Source: an uncultured Collinsella sp. (GTDB lineage Bacteria > Actinomycetota > Coriobacteriia > Coriobacteriales > Coriobacteriaceae). Taken from it: DNA of 7,031 nt. Of this stretch, positions 1 to 6,435 are shown in pieces. The notes under the pieces are model-generated. The model was not told the DNA's origin. It made no database searches and was given only the letters and a program-made list of their open reading frames with translations. The stretch spans positions 1 to 7,031 of the forward strand of contig CABUKY010000095.1 in assembly GCA_902492185.1 (NCBI GenBank), read 5' to 3'. The first letter of the stretch is position 1; each line of letters opens with the position of its first letter. The position numbers and the translations under genes are program-made.

Positions 1-54
1 AGTCGTTGGGGACGTTCTTAAACGACTAGTCAAACAAGAACGTCCCCAACGACT
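1..54. repeat. REP-like perfect inverted repeat with GGGGAC core
   Basis: Arms at 1-19 (AGTCGTTGGGGACGTTCTT) and 36-54 are exact reverse complements, separated by a 16-base loop. The loop contains an 8-bp palindrome GACTAGTC (24-31). It also carries a second copy of AACGACT (21-27) that could pair with bases 1-7 instead of 48-54, so two alternative folds exist. GGGGAC lies at 8-13 and GTCCCC at 42-47. A long, perfect, non-coding hairpin of this kind resembles REP elements mobilised by REP-associated tyrosine transposases (RAYTs). It is not followed by a T run, so it is not a classical terminator. The element begins at the first base of the window and may extend further left. Confidence 0.7.
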
Positions 55-69
55 ACCTGTGTCATATTC

Positions 70-108
70 AAGCGGCATTCTGTTTTTCGGAATGTCGCTT
101 TCGTTTTA
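70..108 (+). terminator. Rho-independent terminator of the upstream gene
   Basis: AAGCGGCATTC (70-80) pairs with GAATGTCGCTT (90-100), giving 11 bp with one G-U pair and a 9-base loop (81-89). It is followed by TCGTTTTA. It would end a transcript entering from the left and so isolates lspA from its upstream neighbour. The T tract is interrupted, which lowers certainty. Confidence 0.6.
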
Positions 109-162
109 TGCTGATTATTTCGCTAGCGTTGGTGGATATGTCGTGCGCCCTGCGTGTGACAA

Positions 163-168
163 TATAAG
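163..168 (+). promoter_or_regulatory. possible -10 element of the lspA promoter
   Basis: TATAAG (163-168) lies 52 bases upstream of the lspA start, in the only AT-rich patch between the terminator and the gene. No convincing -35 hexamer is found 16-18 bases upstream, so this is a weak call based on the -10 match and position. Confidence 0.3.
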
Positions 169-220
169 ATGGTTAATTGCGTTAAACGGAATTCGATTGT
201 TCTGAGGGTAGGGGATTTCT

Positions 221-820
221 TTGGGTCGTGCTGGGGATATGACGCCGCCTTTGCGTTGGCGGTTGGGTGTTGCTGGTGGGGTGGCGCTGGTTGTGCTGCT
301 TGTTGACCAGTTGACCAAGCTTGCGGTTCGTGCCGTGGGCGATGCGCTGCATGTGACCGTCATCCCCGGCGTGATCGACTTCCTGTTTGTCCGCAATATC
401 GGTGCTGCCTTTAGCATGGGCGAGGGGCATGGCATCGCGTTTGCCGTGCTGGCGTTGGCGGTCATTATCGCTATTGCCGTGTACCTCGTTCGTGCGCCCC
501 AGCTCGCCCATCTTGAGGTTGTGGGCATGGCGATGGTTGCGGGCGGTGCTATCGGCAACGCTATCGATCGTTTGGCCTTTGGCTTCGTGACCGATTTTAT
601 TGCCACCACCTTCATCGACTTTCCCGTCTTTAACGTGGCCGATATTGGCATCACCGTAGGCGTCGTGCTTGCCCTCATCGGCTACATGTTCTTGAGCCCT
701 GCTGCCCGCGAAGTCGATGCGACTGCCGAGCTCAATGCCCGTGATGAGGCCCGCGCCAAGCGCAAAGCCAAGCAGCGTGGGGAGCGTGCCCGCAAGATTC
801 GCGAAAGGAATGAGCGTTAA
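221..820 (+). CDS. lspA: Lipoprotein signal peptidase (signal peptidase II)
   Basis: This integral membrane aspartyl protease removes the signal peptide from prolipoproteins after lipidation of the +1 cysteine. The 199-residue product shows the family signatures: VDQ near residue 29, VRNIGAAFS (57-65), GNAIDR with catalytic Asp116, and FNVAD with catalytic Asp141. Four hydrophobic segments lie at roughly 13-29, 70-90, 97-114 and 139-159. The chosen start is TTG at 221, which has AGGGGA (210-215) five bases upstream. An in-frame ATG at 239 has only GGGG two bases away and is less likely. The last ~40 residues (160-199) form a very charged Lys/Arg/Glu/Ala tail, making the protein longer than the usual 150-170 residues. 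The stop codon overlaps the start of the next gene by one base (TAATG), pointing to translational coupling. Assignment is firm; the start codon is less so. Confidence 0.95.
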   Translation: MGRAGDMTPPLRWRLGVAGGVALVVLLVDQLTKLAVRAVGDALHVTVIPGVIDFLFVRNIGAAFSMGEGHGIAFAVLALAVIIAIAVYLVRAPQLAHLEVVGMAMVAGGAIGNAIDRLAFGFVTDFIATTFIDFPVFNVADIGITVGVVLALIGYMFLSPAAREVDATAELNARDEARAKRKAKQRGERARKIRERNER

Positions 821-1833
821 TGGCCGACATCCATATTCTTGTTGCCGACGATTGCTCTGGCCAGCGTCTCGACGCCTTTCTGGGTGCCAACGACGGCTGC
901 CCCACGCGCTCTGCCTGCGCGCATCTGATCGAGGGCGGCGCCGTAATCGTGAACGGCGAGACCTGTCTGTCAAAAAAGTATGCCGTACACGCCGGTGACC
1001 GCATCTCGGTCGACCTGCCCGAGCCGCACGATCCCACCGATGTGATTCCCGAGGCCATCCCGCTCGACATTCGCTATGAGGACGACTATCTCATTGTGCT
1101 CTCCAAGCAGCGCGGGCTGGTGTGCCATCCCGCCCACGGCCACGAGAGCGGCACGCTTGCGAACGCCTTGGTCTACCACTGCGGTATCGATCATCTTGGT
1201 ACCGTGCAGGGTGAGGACCGCCCCGGCATCGTGCATCGCCTGGATCGCGATACCTCGGGCCTTATGCTCGCGGCAAAAGACGACGACACCCAGCGCGCGC
1301 TTCAAAATCTCATTCGCACGCGTACGCTCGACCGCCGCTATATCACGCTTGTCCACGGGCACATCGCCATGGACGAGGGCACCATCAATACCGGTATCGC
1401 CCGTTCTACGCGCGACCGCGTCAAGATGGCGGTTTCGGACGACCCCTTTGCCCGTCAGGCCATTACGACATTTAAAGTCCTCGAGCGCTTTGATTCCACG
1501 CGCTTTGACGATGGTTATACGCTCGTTGAGTGCCATCTGTTTACCGGTCGCACGCACCAGATTCGCGTGCATATGCGTCATATCAACCACGCCTGCGTGG
1601 GCGATCCACTCTACGGCAAGTGCGATGCGCGCGCCGACCAGGGCCTGACCAGGCAGTTCCTTCATTCCTGGCGCGTGGCGTTCGACCATCCCGTGACGGG
1701 GGAGCGCATTGAGTGCCGCGACGAGTTGCCGTGGGATCTCGCTGCGGTTCTCGACGATCTGGCTCCGCGCTCGCTCGGTCGCACGGCCGTTGGAGATGAA
1801 ATCGTTCCGCAGCTCGGTCTTCTCGAAGCCTAG
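820..1833 (+). CDS. RluA/RluD-family rRNA pseudouridine synthase
   Basis: This enzyme isomerises uridines to pseudouridine in RNA, probably 23S rRNA in the cytoplasm. The 337-residue product has an N-terminal S4 RNA-binding domain (about 15-65, ending in the AGDRISVDLP stretch). The RluA-family catalytic domain follows: HRLDRDTSG at 139-147 with catalytic Asp142, GRTHQIRVH at 243-251, GDPLYG at 261-266, and the LH..RV.F.HP element at 281-291. Length and domain order fit the RluD/YlyB group. ATG at 820 overlaps the lspA stop; AAAGGA (804-809) lies inside lspA with a rather long 10-base spacing, so coupling with lspA is likely. The exact target uridines cannot be told from sequence; RluD-like sites (such as E. 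coli 1911/1915/1917) are only one possibility, so no symbol is given. Confidence 0.92.
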   Translation: MADIHILVADDCSGQRLDAFLGANDGCPTRSACAHLIEGGAVIVNGETCLSKKYAVHAGDRISVDLPEPHDPTDVIPEAIPLDIRYEDDYLIVLSKQRGLVCHPAHGHESGTLANALVYHCGIDHLGTVQGEDRPGIVHRLDRDTSGLMLAAKDDDTQRALQNLIRTRTLDRRYITLVHGHIAMDEGTINTGIARSTRDRVKMAVSDDPFARQAITTFKVLERFDSTRFDDGYTLVECHLFTGRTHQIRVHMRHINHACVGDPLYGKCDARADQGLTRQFLHSWRVAFDHPVTGERIECRDELPWDLAAVLDDLAPRSLGRTAVGDEIVPQLGLLEA

Positions 1834-1851
1834 CCAGTATTAGGTGGTTTC

Positions 1852-1878
1852 TTGAACTCGGTAAGCCTGCGGTAAGAT
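1852..1878 (+). promoter_or_regulatory. possible promoter of the glycosyltransferase gene
   Basis: TTGAAC (1852-1857) and TAAGAT (1873-1878) are separated by 15 bases, with further TATA-like sequence up to 1883. It lies in the 82-base gap between the pseudouridine synthase stop and the glycosyltransferase ATG. The spacer is short, so the exact -10 is uncertain. No clear terminator was seen after the upstream gene, so read-through is also possible. Confidence 0.4.
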
Positions 1879-1915
1879 ATACGATTGTTTACGTTACGCG
1901 TTGCTGGGAGCCTGC

Positions 1916-3211
1916 ATGCTCGCCTTTTTACAAACCAACACACCCATCGTGATCTTCAACCAGATTGTCGTCACGCTGCTCACGGTCTGCTTTCTGTACC
2001 AGGTGGTCTTCTTTGTCATTGGCGCTCTTCGTGGCGAGGTCGCGCCTCCCAAGGCCAAAAAACTCCATCGCTATGCCTTTTTTATCGCGGCGCATAATGA
2101 GGAGGCCGTGATCGCCAACCTCGTTCGCTCCATCAAGGACCAGGATTATCCGTCCGAGCTCATCGAGGTTTTCGTGGTCGCCGATGCCTGCACCGACAAC
2201 ACGGCGCAGCTCGCGCGCGAGGCCGGTGCCATTGTTTACGAGCGCAATGACCTGGCCCGCAAGGGCAAGAGCTGGGTCATGGACTTTGGCTTCGACCGCA
2301 TTCTCAACGAGTATCCCGACACGTTTGAGGGCTACTTTATCTTCGATGCCGATAACGTTATCTCCCGCGATTACGTTTCCAAGATGAATGATGCCTTTGA
2401 CCAGGGCTTCCATGTGGTCACGAGCTATCGCAATTCCAAGAACTTCGGCAGCTCGTGGATCTCGGCTGCTAATGCCACGTGGTATCTACGCGAGGCGCGC
2501 TTCCTCAACAACGCGCGTAATATCTGCAAGACGTCCTGCGCTGTTTCGGGTTCGGGCTACCTCATCTCCGCCAGCGTTATCGAGGGCATGCACGGTTGGC
2601 AGTTCCACACGCTGACCGAGGACATTCAGTTCACCACGTTCTGCGCCATTCACGGCATTCGCATTGGCTATGCGCCGGCGGAGTTCTTTGACGAACAACC
2701 CGTGACGTTTAAGGCGTCCTGGAAACAGCGCATGCGTTGGACCAAGGGCTTCTACCAGGTATTCTTTACTTACGGTAAGCACCTGGTCAAGTCGACCTTC
2801 CGCTACCATCGCTTTGCCGCCTACGACATGTTCATGACGATCGCCCCGGGTATGCTGCTGTCGCTCATCTCGATGCTCGCCAATGCGACGTTCCTGATCG
2901 TGGGTGGACTCTCGCACGGCTTTTTGGCTACCGAAGTCGAGATGCAGGCCTGTGCCGCTTCGCTCATTATGACCTTCGCCATGATGTATCTGACTTTCTT
3001 TATCCTGGCGCTGCTCACGACTATCTTTGAGTACAAGCACATTCACTGCGCGCAAAAGTGGCGTCTGGTGACTAACCTGTTTACCTTCCCGATCTTTATG
3101 TTCAGCTATATCCCCATCACGGTGGCCGCGCTGTTCCTGAAGGTCGACTGGGTCCCGACGCAGCACGCCGTCAGCGTTACCCTTGACGAGGTCATGCAAG
3201 GCGCCAAATAA
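1916..3211 (+). CDS. Membrane-bound processive family-2 glycosyltransferase
   Basis: This is probably a polysaccharide synthase of the cellulose synthase/poly-GlcNAc synthase type: a GT2 enzyme that polymerises sugar from a nucleotide-sugar at the cytoplasmic membrane. From ATG 1916 the product has 431 residues. A first membrane helix lies at about 12-36. The GT-A domain carries AAHNEE (58-63), VVADACTDNT (Asp90/Asp94), FDADN (DxD, 144-146), TED (234-236) and QRMRW (QxxRW, 271-275). Hydrophobic segments at about 303-330, 346-370 and 387-409 follow. D, DxD, TED and QxxRW together are the hallmark of processive GT2 synthases. The start is set by GGGAG (1906-1910), five bases before the ATG; a TTG at 1901 in frame lacks a ribosome binding site. 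No partner genes (deacetylase, c-di-GMP receptor, export subunit) are adjacent, so the sugar and the product are unknown. Confidence 0.88.
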   Translation: MLAFLQTNTPIVIFNQIVVTLLTVCFLYQVVFFVIGALRGEVAPPKAKKLHRYAFFIAAHNEEAVIANLVRSIKDQDYPSELIEVFVVADACTDNTAQLAREAGAIVYERNDLARKGKSWVMDFGFDRILNEYPDTFEGYFIFDADNVISRDYVSKMNDAFDQGFHVVTSYRNSKNFGSSWISAANATWYLREARFLNNARNICKTSCAVSGSGYLISASVIEGMHGWQFHTLTEDIQFTTFCAIHGIRIGYAPAEFFDEQPVTFKASWKQRMRWTKGFYQVFFTYGKHLVKSTFRYHRFAAYDMFMTIAPGMLLSLISMLANATFLIVGGLSHGFLATEVEMQACAASLIMTFAMMYLTFFILALLTTIFEYKHIHCAQKWRLVTNLFTFPIFMFSYIPITVAALFLKVDWVPTQHAVSVTLDEVMQGAK

Positions 3212-3219
3212 CCACCACC

Positions 3220-3261
3220 AAAACCACCGCAAAGGGGACAGGCACCTTTGTGGTGGTTTTT
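3220..3261 (+). terminator. terminator-like hairpin after the glycosyltransferase, also REP-like
   Basis: AAAACCACCGCAAAGG (3220-3235) pairs with CCTTTGTGGTGGTTTT (3245-3260): 16 bp with one G-U pair and a 9-base loop (3236-3244). It sits 8 bases after the stop codon. The right arm runs into TTTTTGCTTTTG, and the left arm has an A run, so it could act in both directions. The apex carries GGGGAC (3234-3239), the same hexamer as the hairpin at the left end of the window, so it may be a REP-type element used as a terminator. Confidence 0.6.
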
Positions 3262-3265
3262 GCTT

Positions 3266-3281
3266 TTGAGCAGCTGCTCAA
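3266..3281. promoter_or_regulatory. 16-bp perfect palindrome touching a ribosome binding site
   Basis: TTGAGCAGCTGCTCAA is its own reverse complement. Its last two bases, A3280 and A3281, are also the first two of the AAGGAGG ribosome binding site (3280-3286) of the A24 peptidase gene. As DNA it could be an operator; as RNA it could form a 6-bp stem with an AGCT tetraloop beside the ribosome binding site. Function is not known. Confidence 0.4.
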
Positions 3282-3292
3282 GGAGGTTTTCG

Positions 3293-3715
3293 ATGATCTA
3301 TATCCCGTTTTGGATTTGCATCTTTGCCGGCGCGTGGATTGATGCCCGTGAGCGGCGGTTTCCCAATGAGCTTGCCGGCGCATGTGCCGTGGCGGCGTTA
3401 GCAGGCGTTTGGCTCGACAGGGGCGTTAACACTGCACTTGATCATGCCGGTCTTGCGGTCATCGTCTACCTTGCCCTTGTGCTTACCGAGTCGCTCTGGC
3501 GTAGAGTTCGCCACGCTCCTGGCACTGGCATGGGGGACGTCAAGGCACTCTTTGCCCTTTGTACCTTCGATCCCCTGGGCGGCGTTGTCGCATTTGCCGT
3601 CGCACTCCTGGCCCTGGCCCTCTCCTGCCTCTTCACAAAATCGCGCTCCCTGCCATTGCTCCCGTTTTTAGTGCCGATTTTTGCCATAATCGAGGTCGTG
3701 GGCTGCACTTTGTAA
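3293..3715 (+). CDS. Short A24-family (type IV prepilin-type) peptidase
   Basis: Members of this membrane aspartyl protease family cleave the leader of type IV pilin-like or Tad/Flp pilin precursors. The 140-residue product is almost wholly hydrophobic, with about four to six membrane segments. It carries both catalytic motifs: Asp17 in WIDARERRFPN (15-25) and Asp82 in GTGMGDVK (77-84, the GxGD signature). It lacks the N-terminal methyltransferase domain and zinc-binding cysteines of full-length PilD, so it resembles the short CpaA/TadV type. ATG 3293 is chosen because a near-perfect AAGGAGG (3280-3286) lies six bases upstream; a longer in-frame reading from 3248 would begin inside the terminator hairpin. 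No pilin, ATPase or secretion gene is in the window, so its substrate is elsewhere. The gene begins 81 bases after the glycosyltransferase, and that gap is filled by the hairpin and the palindrome. Confidence 0.82.
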   Translation: MIYIPFWICIFAGAWIDARERRFPNELAGACAVAALAGVWLDRGVNTALDHAGLAVIVYLALVLTESLWRRVRHAPGTGMGDVKALFALCTFDPLGGVVAFAVALLALALSCLFTKSRSLPLLPFLVPIFAIIEVVGCTL

Positions 3716-3746
3716 CCGATTGCGCGTCCTTCTTAAGGAGCATGCC

Positions 3747-4994
3747 ATGGTAACTAATCAAGAAACGGCCGTCATTAAGGCGCGCATGGACCGTATTCCT
3801 TCGGCGTTGTCGCCCGAGCTGGTCGAGCGCATTTCTGCCGATCGTGCTTCGGGTGCCGTCAACCCGTATCGTTGCAACGACGACCAGGTCATTCGTCGTA
3901 TTGATCGCGCTGCGGACAAAGGCACGCTTATGCGTCCGGCGTTTATGCGCGATACCGAAAAGATTCTTCATCTTCCGGCATACACGCGTTATGCAGGCAA
4001 AACGCAGGTCTTTAGTTTCCGTAGCAATGATGATCTGTCGCGCCGCGGTTTGCACGTGCAGCTTGTCTCGCGCATTGCGCGCGATATCGGTCGCGCCCTG
4101 GGGCTCAACTGCGATCTGATTGAGGCGATTGGCTTAGGCCACGACTTGGGTCACACGCCCTTCGGCCATGCCGGCGAGCGCTTTCTCAACGATATTTACC
4201 ACGAGCGCACGGGTCGCTACTTTTTCCATAACGTGCAGTCGGCACGCGTGCTCGATACGCTGTATGGCCGCAACGTGTCGCTCCAGACGCTCGATGGCGT
4301 CTTGTGCCATAACGGCGAATACGAGCAACGCGTGTTTGAGCTCTCGGACATGTGCTCCTTTGACCAGTTCGATCAGACGGTTGAGGACTGCATTGCCATG
4401 GGTTATAGCGCAATTGAGCATCTGCGTCCCATGACGCTCGAGGGCTGCGTGGTTCGCATCTCGGATATCCTTGGCTACGTTGGACGCGATCGTCAAGACG
4501 CCATTGCGGCGGGCCTGCTGGCGCCCGACGCGTTTGACGATGGCCTGGGTGGGGCATACAACAGCTGGATCCTTACGCATGCCTCCATCGATATCGTTGA
4601 GCACAGCTATGGCAAGCCGCGCATCGAGATGAGCGAGGAGCTGTTTGAGGAAATCCGCCGAGCCAAGCGCGAGAACTACGTAAAGATCTATAGCAAGGGC
4701 GGCATCGAAGGCGACTCCGAAGCGGAGCTGCGCGAGGCGTTCGAAAAGCTCTACGACCGTTGCCTGCAGGATATAAACGAAGGCGACGAGTCCTCGTACA
4801 TCTTTAAGCACCACATTTCTCGCATTGAGCAGCAGCTTTCCTACTACGACCGTACCTATGCCTGGCAGGATGACAAGGATCAAGCGGTGGTGGATTACAT
4901 CGCGAGCATGACGGACGGCTATTTCTGCGAGCTCACGAGCAAGCTGTTCCCGGGATTAAAGTTTCCGCAACGTACTTATATTAACGAACGGTAG
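3747..4994 (+). CDS. dGTPase-like HD-domain phosphohydrolase
   Basis: By family this protein hydrolyses dGTP or other dNTPs to the deoxynucleoside and triphosphate, controlling nucleotide pools in the cytoplasm. The 415-residue product contains the dGTPase-type N-terminal element FMRDTEKILH...KTQVF (66-89). The HD metal site follows: His103, His132-Asp133 in GHDLGHTPFGHAGE (131-144) and Asp240 in RISD (237-240), with HNVQS (161-165) matching the family's HNEQS. The region just before the first His reads SRRGLH rather than the common RTRLTH, so this is a divergent member and substrate preference is open. ATG 3747 follows AAGGAG (3735-3740) with six bases between; a TTG at 3720 in frame has no ribosome binding site. 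It starts 31 bases after the peptidase gene, with no terminator seen, so co-transcription is plausible. The LexA-like box upstream of rarA overlaps its last codons. Confidence 0.85.
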   Translation: MVTNQETAVIKARMDRIPSALSPELVERISADRASGAVNPYRCNDDQVIRRIDRAADKGTLMRPAFMRDTEKILHLPAYTRYAGKTQVFSFRSNDDLSRRGLHVQLVSRIARDIGRALGLNCDLIEAIGLGHDLGHTPFGHAGERFLNDIYHERTGRYFFHNVQSARVLDTLYGRNVSLQTLDGVLCHNGEYEQRVFELSDMCSFDQFDQTVEDCIAMGYSAIEHLRPMTLEGCVVRISDILGYVGRDRQDAIAAGLLAPDAFDDGLGGAYNSWILTHASIDIVEHSYGKPRIEMSEELFEEIRRAKRENYVKIYSKGGIEGDSEAELREAFEKLYDRCLQDINEGDESSYIFKHHISRIEQQLSYYDRTYAWQDDKDQAVVDYIASMTDGYFCELTSKLFPGLKFPQRTYINER

Positions 4995-4999
4995 TTCGT
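4984..4999. promoter_or_regulatory. candidate LexA (SOS) box upstream of rarA
   Basis: ACGAAC-GGTA-GTTCGT is a perfect 6+6 bp palindrome with a 4-base centre. It contains the GAAC-N4-GTTC core of Gram-positive LexA/DinR boxes and differs from the mycobacterial TCGAAC-N4-GTTCGA form only in the outermost pair. It spans the dGTPase-like stop codon and occupies the -35 position of a TATACT -10 element at 5010-5015, where a bound repressor would block transcription of rarA. The two central purine/pyrimidine preferences of the Bacillus consensus (RNRY) are not fully met. LexA control is inference. Confidence 0.55.
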
Positions 5000-5009
5000 A
5001 TTTATTCGG

Positions 5010-5015
5010 TATACT
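5010..5015 (+). promoter_or_regulatory. -10 element of the rarA promoter
   Basis: TATACT matches the -10 consensus in five of six positions and lies 39 bases before the rarA ATG at 5055. No standard -35 hexamer is visible; the -35 position is taken by the palindromic LexA-like box. The expected transcription start is near 5022, giving a leader of about 30 bases. Confidence 0.5.
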
Positions 5016-5054
5016 GTTGATGAACAAAGCTTTTGATTGATGCATGGGATGGCT

Positions 5055-6404
5055 ATGGACGACCTATTTTCTGCTTCGACGCGCGAGCGTTCCTTTCAGA
5101 ATGCGCCGCTTGCGGTGCGCATGCGCCCCAATTCGCTCGACGAGTACGTGGGCCAGCAAAAGGCCGTCGGTAAGGGTTCATGGCTGCGTGCCGCGATCGA
5201 GCACGACGTGCTTTCGAGCGTGATTCTGTACGGGCCTGCCGGTACGGGCAAGACGACGCTGGCCCACATTATCGCCAACCATACCAAGAGCGAGTTTGTT
5301 GAGGTCAGCGCCGTCACGGGTACCGTGAAGGACCTGCGTCGTGTGATTGATGAGGCCAAGACGCGCCTGAATACGTACGACCGCCGCACCATTCTATTCA
5401 TCGATGAGATTCACCGCTTCTCTAAGTCGCAGCAGGATGCCCTGCTGCATGCAGTTGAGAACCGTACCGTCATTATGATTGGCGCTACGACAGAGAACCC
5501 GTACTTTGAGGTCAACTCGGCACTGTTGTCGCGCGGGCGCGTGGTGGAGCTTGAACATCTGAAGGATGAGGATATCGCCACGCTTATTGAGCGTGCGCTC
5601 GAGGCACCACAGGGCTTGAACGGAAAGTTCTCGGCCGATGAGGATACGGTCAAGACCATTTGCACGCTGGCAGCGGGTGACGCTCGCTCGGCGCTCACGA
5701 CGCTCGAGCTTGCGAGCGAGATTGCCGTCACGCGTCCCGATACCGAGGGAACGCCAGCGCCTGCGGCGGGGGAGCGCTATCCCATCACCGTGGATGACGT
5801 GAAGATTGCCAACCCGCGTCGCGGCTTTACGTATGACAAAAACGGCGACATGCACTACGACATCATCAGTGCGTTCATCAAGTCCATGCGCGGTAGTGAC
5901 CCCGATGCCACGATCTATTGGCTCGCGCGCATGATCGATGCTGGGGAGGATCCTAAGTTTATCGCTCGCCGCCTTATGATTCACGCTTCTGAGGATGTTG
6001 GTAACGCCGACCCGCAGGCGCTTTTGGTGGCGCATGCCGCGTTTAAGTCTGCCGAGGTCATTGGCTATCCCGAGTGCCGCATTAACCTGGCTCAGGCTGC
6101 ACTCTATGTGTGCTTGGCGCCAAAATCCAACGCGTGTGAGGCTTCGATCGATGCGGCGCTGGCCGATATCCATTCTAGTGGGCTTCGCGAGGTGCCGAGT
6201 TATCTGCGCGATCGCCATCGCCCGGGCAGCGATGAATACGGTGTGTATAAGTATCCACATGATTATCCTGAAGGCTGGGTCGATCAGCGCTATTTGCCCG
6301 ATGGCTTGGAACGCGGTGCATTTTGGCAGCCTGCCGGGCGCGGCTGGGAAGAGTGGCGCGTAGAGCAAAGCGAACGCGACCGCAGCGGGAATGCACCGAG
6401 GTAG
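5055..6404 (+). CDS. rarA: Replication-associated recombination protein RarA (MgsA)
   Basis: RarA is a AAA+ ATPase related to clamp loaders that acts at stalled replication forks and single-strand gaps. The 449-residue product has Walker A GPAGTGKT (60-67), Walker B with Asp117-Glu118 in FIDEIHRF (115-122), sensor 1 GATTENP (143-149) and the arginine finger in LLSR (157-160). The family-specific C-terminal region follows: KSMRGSD (276-282), then a WLARMIDAGEDP and HASEDVGNADPQAL stretch, and a PxxYLRD-like segment near the end. Length is normal for the family (about 440-450). A proline/alanine-rich linker near 225-240 separates the ATPase core from the C-terminal domain. The start at 5055 (MDDLFS) matches the usual RarA N-terminus. 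In-frame ATGs at 5040 and 5049 are possible, and none has a strong ribosome binding site. It likely has its own promoter, possibly under LexA control. Confidence 0.95.
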   Translation: MDDLFSASTRERSFQNAPLAVRMRPNSLDEYVGQQKAVGKGSWLRAAIEHDVLSSVILYGPAGTGKTTLAHIIANHTKSEFVEVSAVTGTVKDLRRVIDEAKTRLNTYDRRTILFIDEIHRFSKSQQDALLHAVENRTVIMIGATTENPYFEVNSALLSRGRVVELEHLKDEDIATLIERALEAPQGLNGKFSADEDTVKTICTLAAGDARSALTTLELASEIAVTRPDTEGTPAPAAGERYPITVDDVKIANPRRGFTYDKNGDMHYDIISAFIKSMRGSDPDATIYWLARMIDAGEDPKFIARRLMIHASEDVGNADPQALLVAHAAFKSAEVIGYPECRINLAQAALYVCLAPKSNACEASIDAALADIHSSGLREVPSYLRDRHRPGSDEYGVYKYPHDYPEGWVDQRYLPDGLERGAFWQPAGRGWEEWRVEQSERDRSGNAPR

Positions 6405-6435
6405 CTGCTGATAATTTTGTCCCACGTTGCTGCTC

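Noticed and set aside
182..973. Long open frame on the minus strand opposite lspA and the pseudouridine synthase
   Set aside because: The predicted product is rich in Arg, His and Asn with no domain signature, and it mirrors two clear genes on the plus strand.
3183..3211. TTGACG followed 17 bases later by AAATAA at the end of the glycosyltransferase gene as a promoter for the A24 peptidase
   Set aside because: The -35 is good but the -10 matches consensus in only two positions, and transcripts would meet the terminator-like hairpin at once.
3727..3739. TCCTT-CTT-AAGGA mini-hairpin masking the ribosome binding site of the dGTPase-like gene
   Set aside because: A five-base stem with a three-base loop is weak and expected by chance next to a purine-rich ribosome binding site.
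5020..5040. Six-codon reading frame (MNKAFD) between the -10 element and rarA, whose TGA overlaps an in-frame rarA ATG at 5040
   Set aside because: Its ATG lies only five bases after the -10 element, so it would probably be upstream of, or at, the transcript start. It has no ribosome binding site, and rarA most likely starts at 5055.
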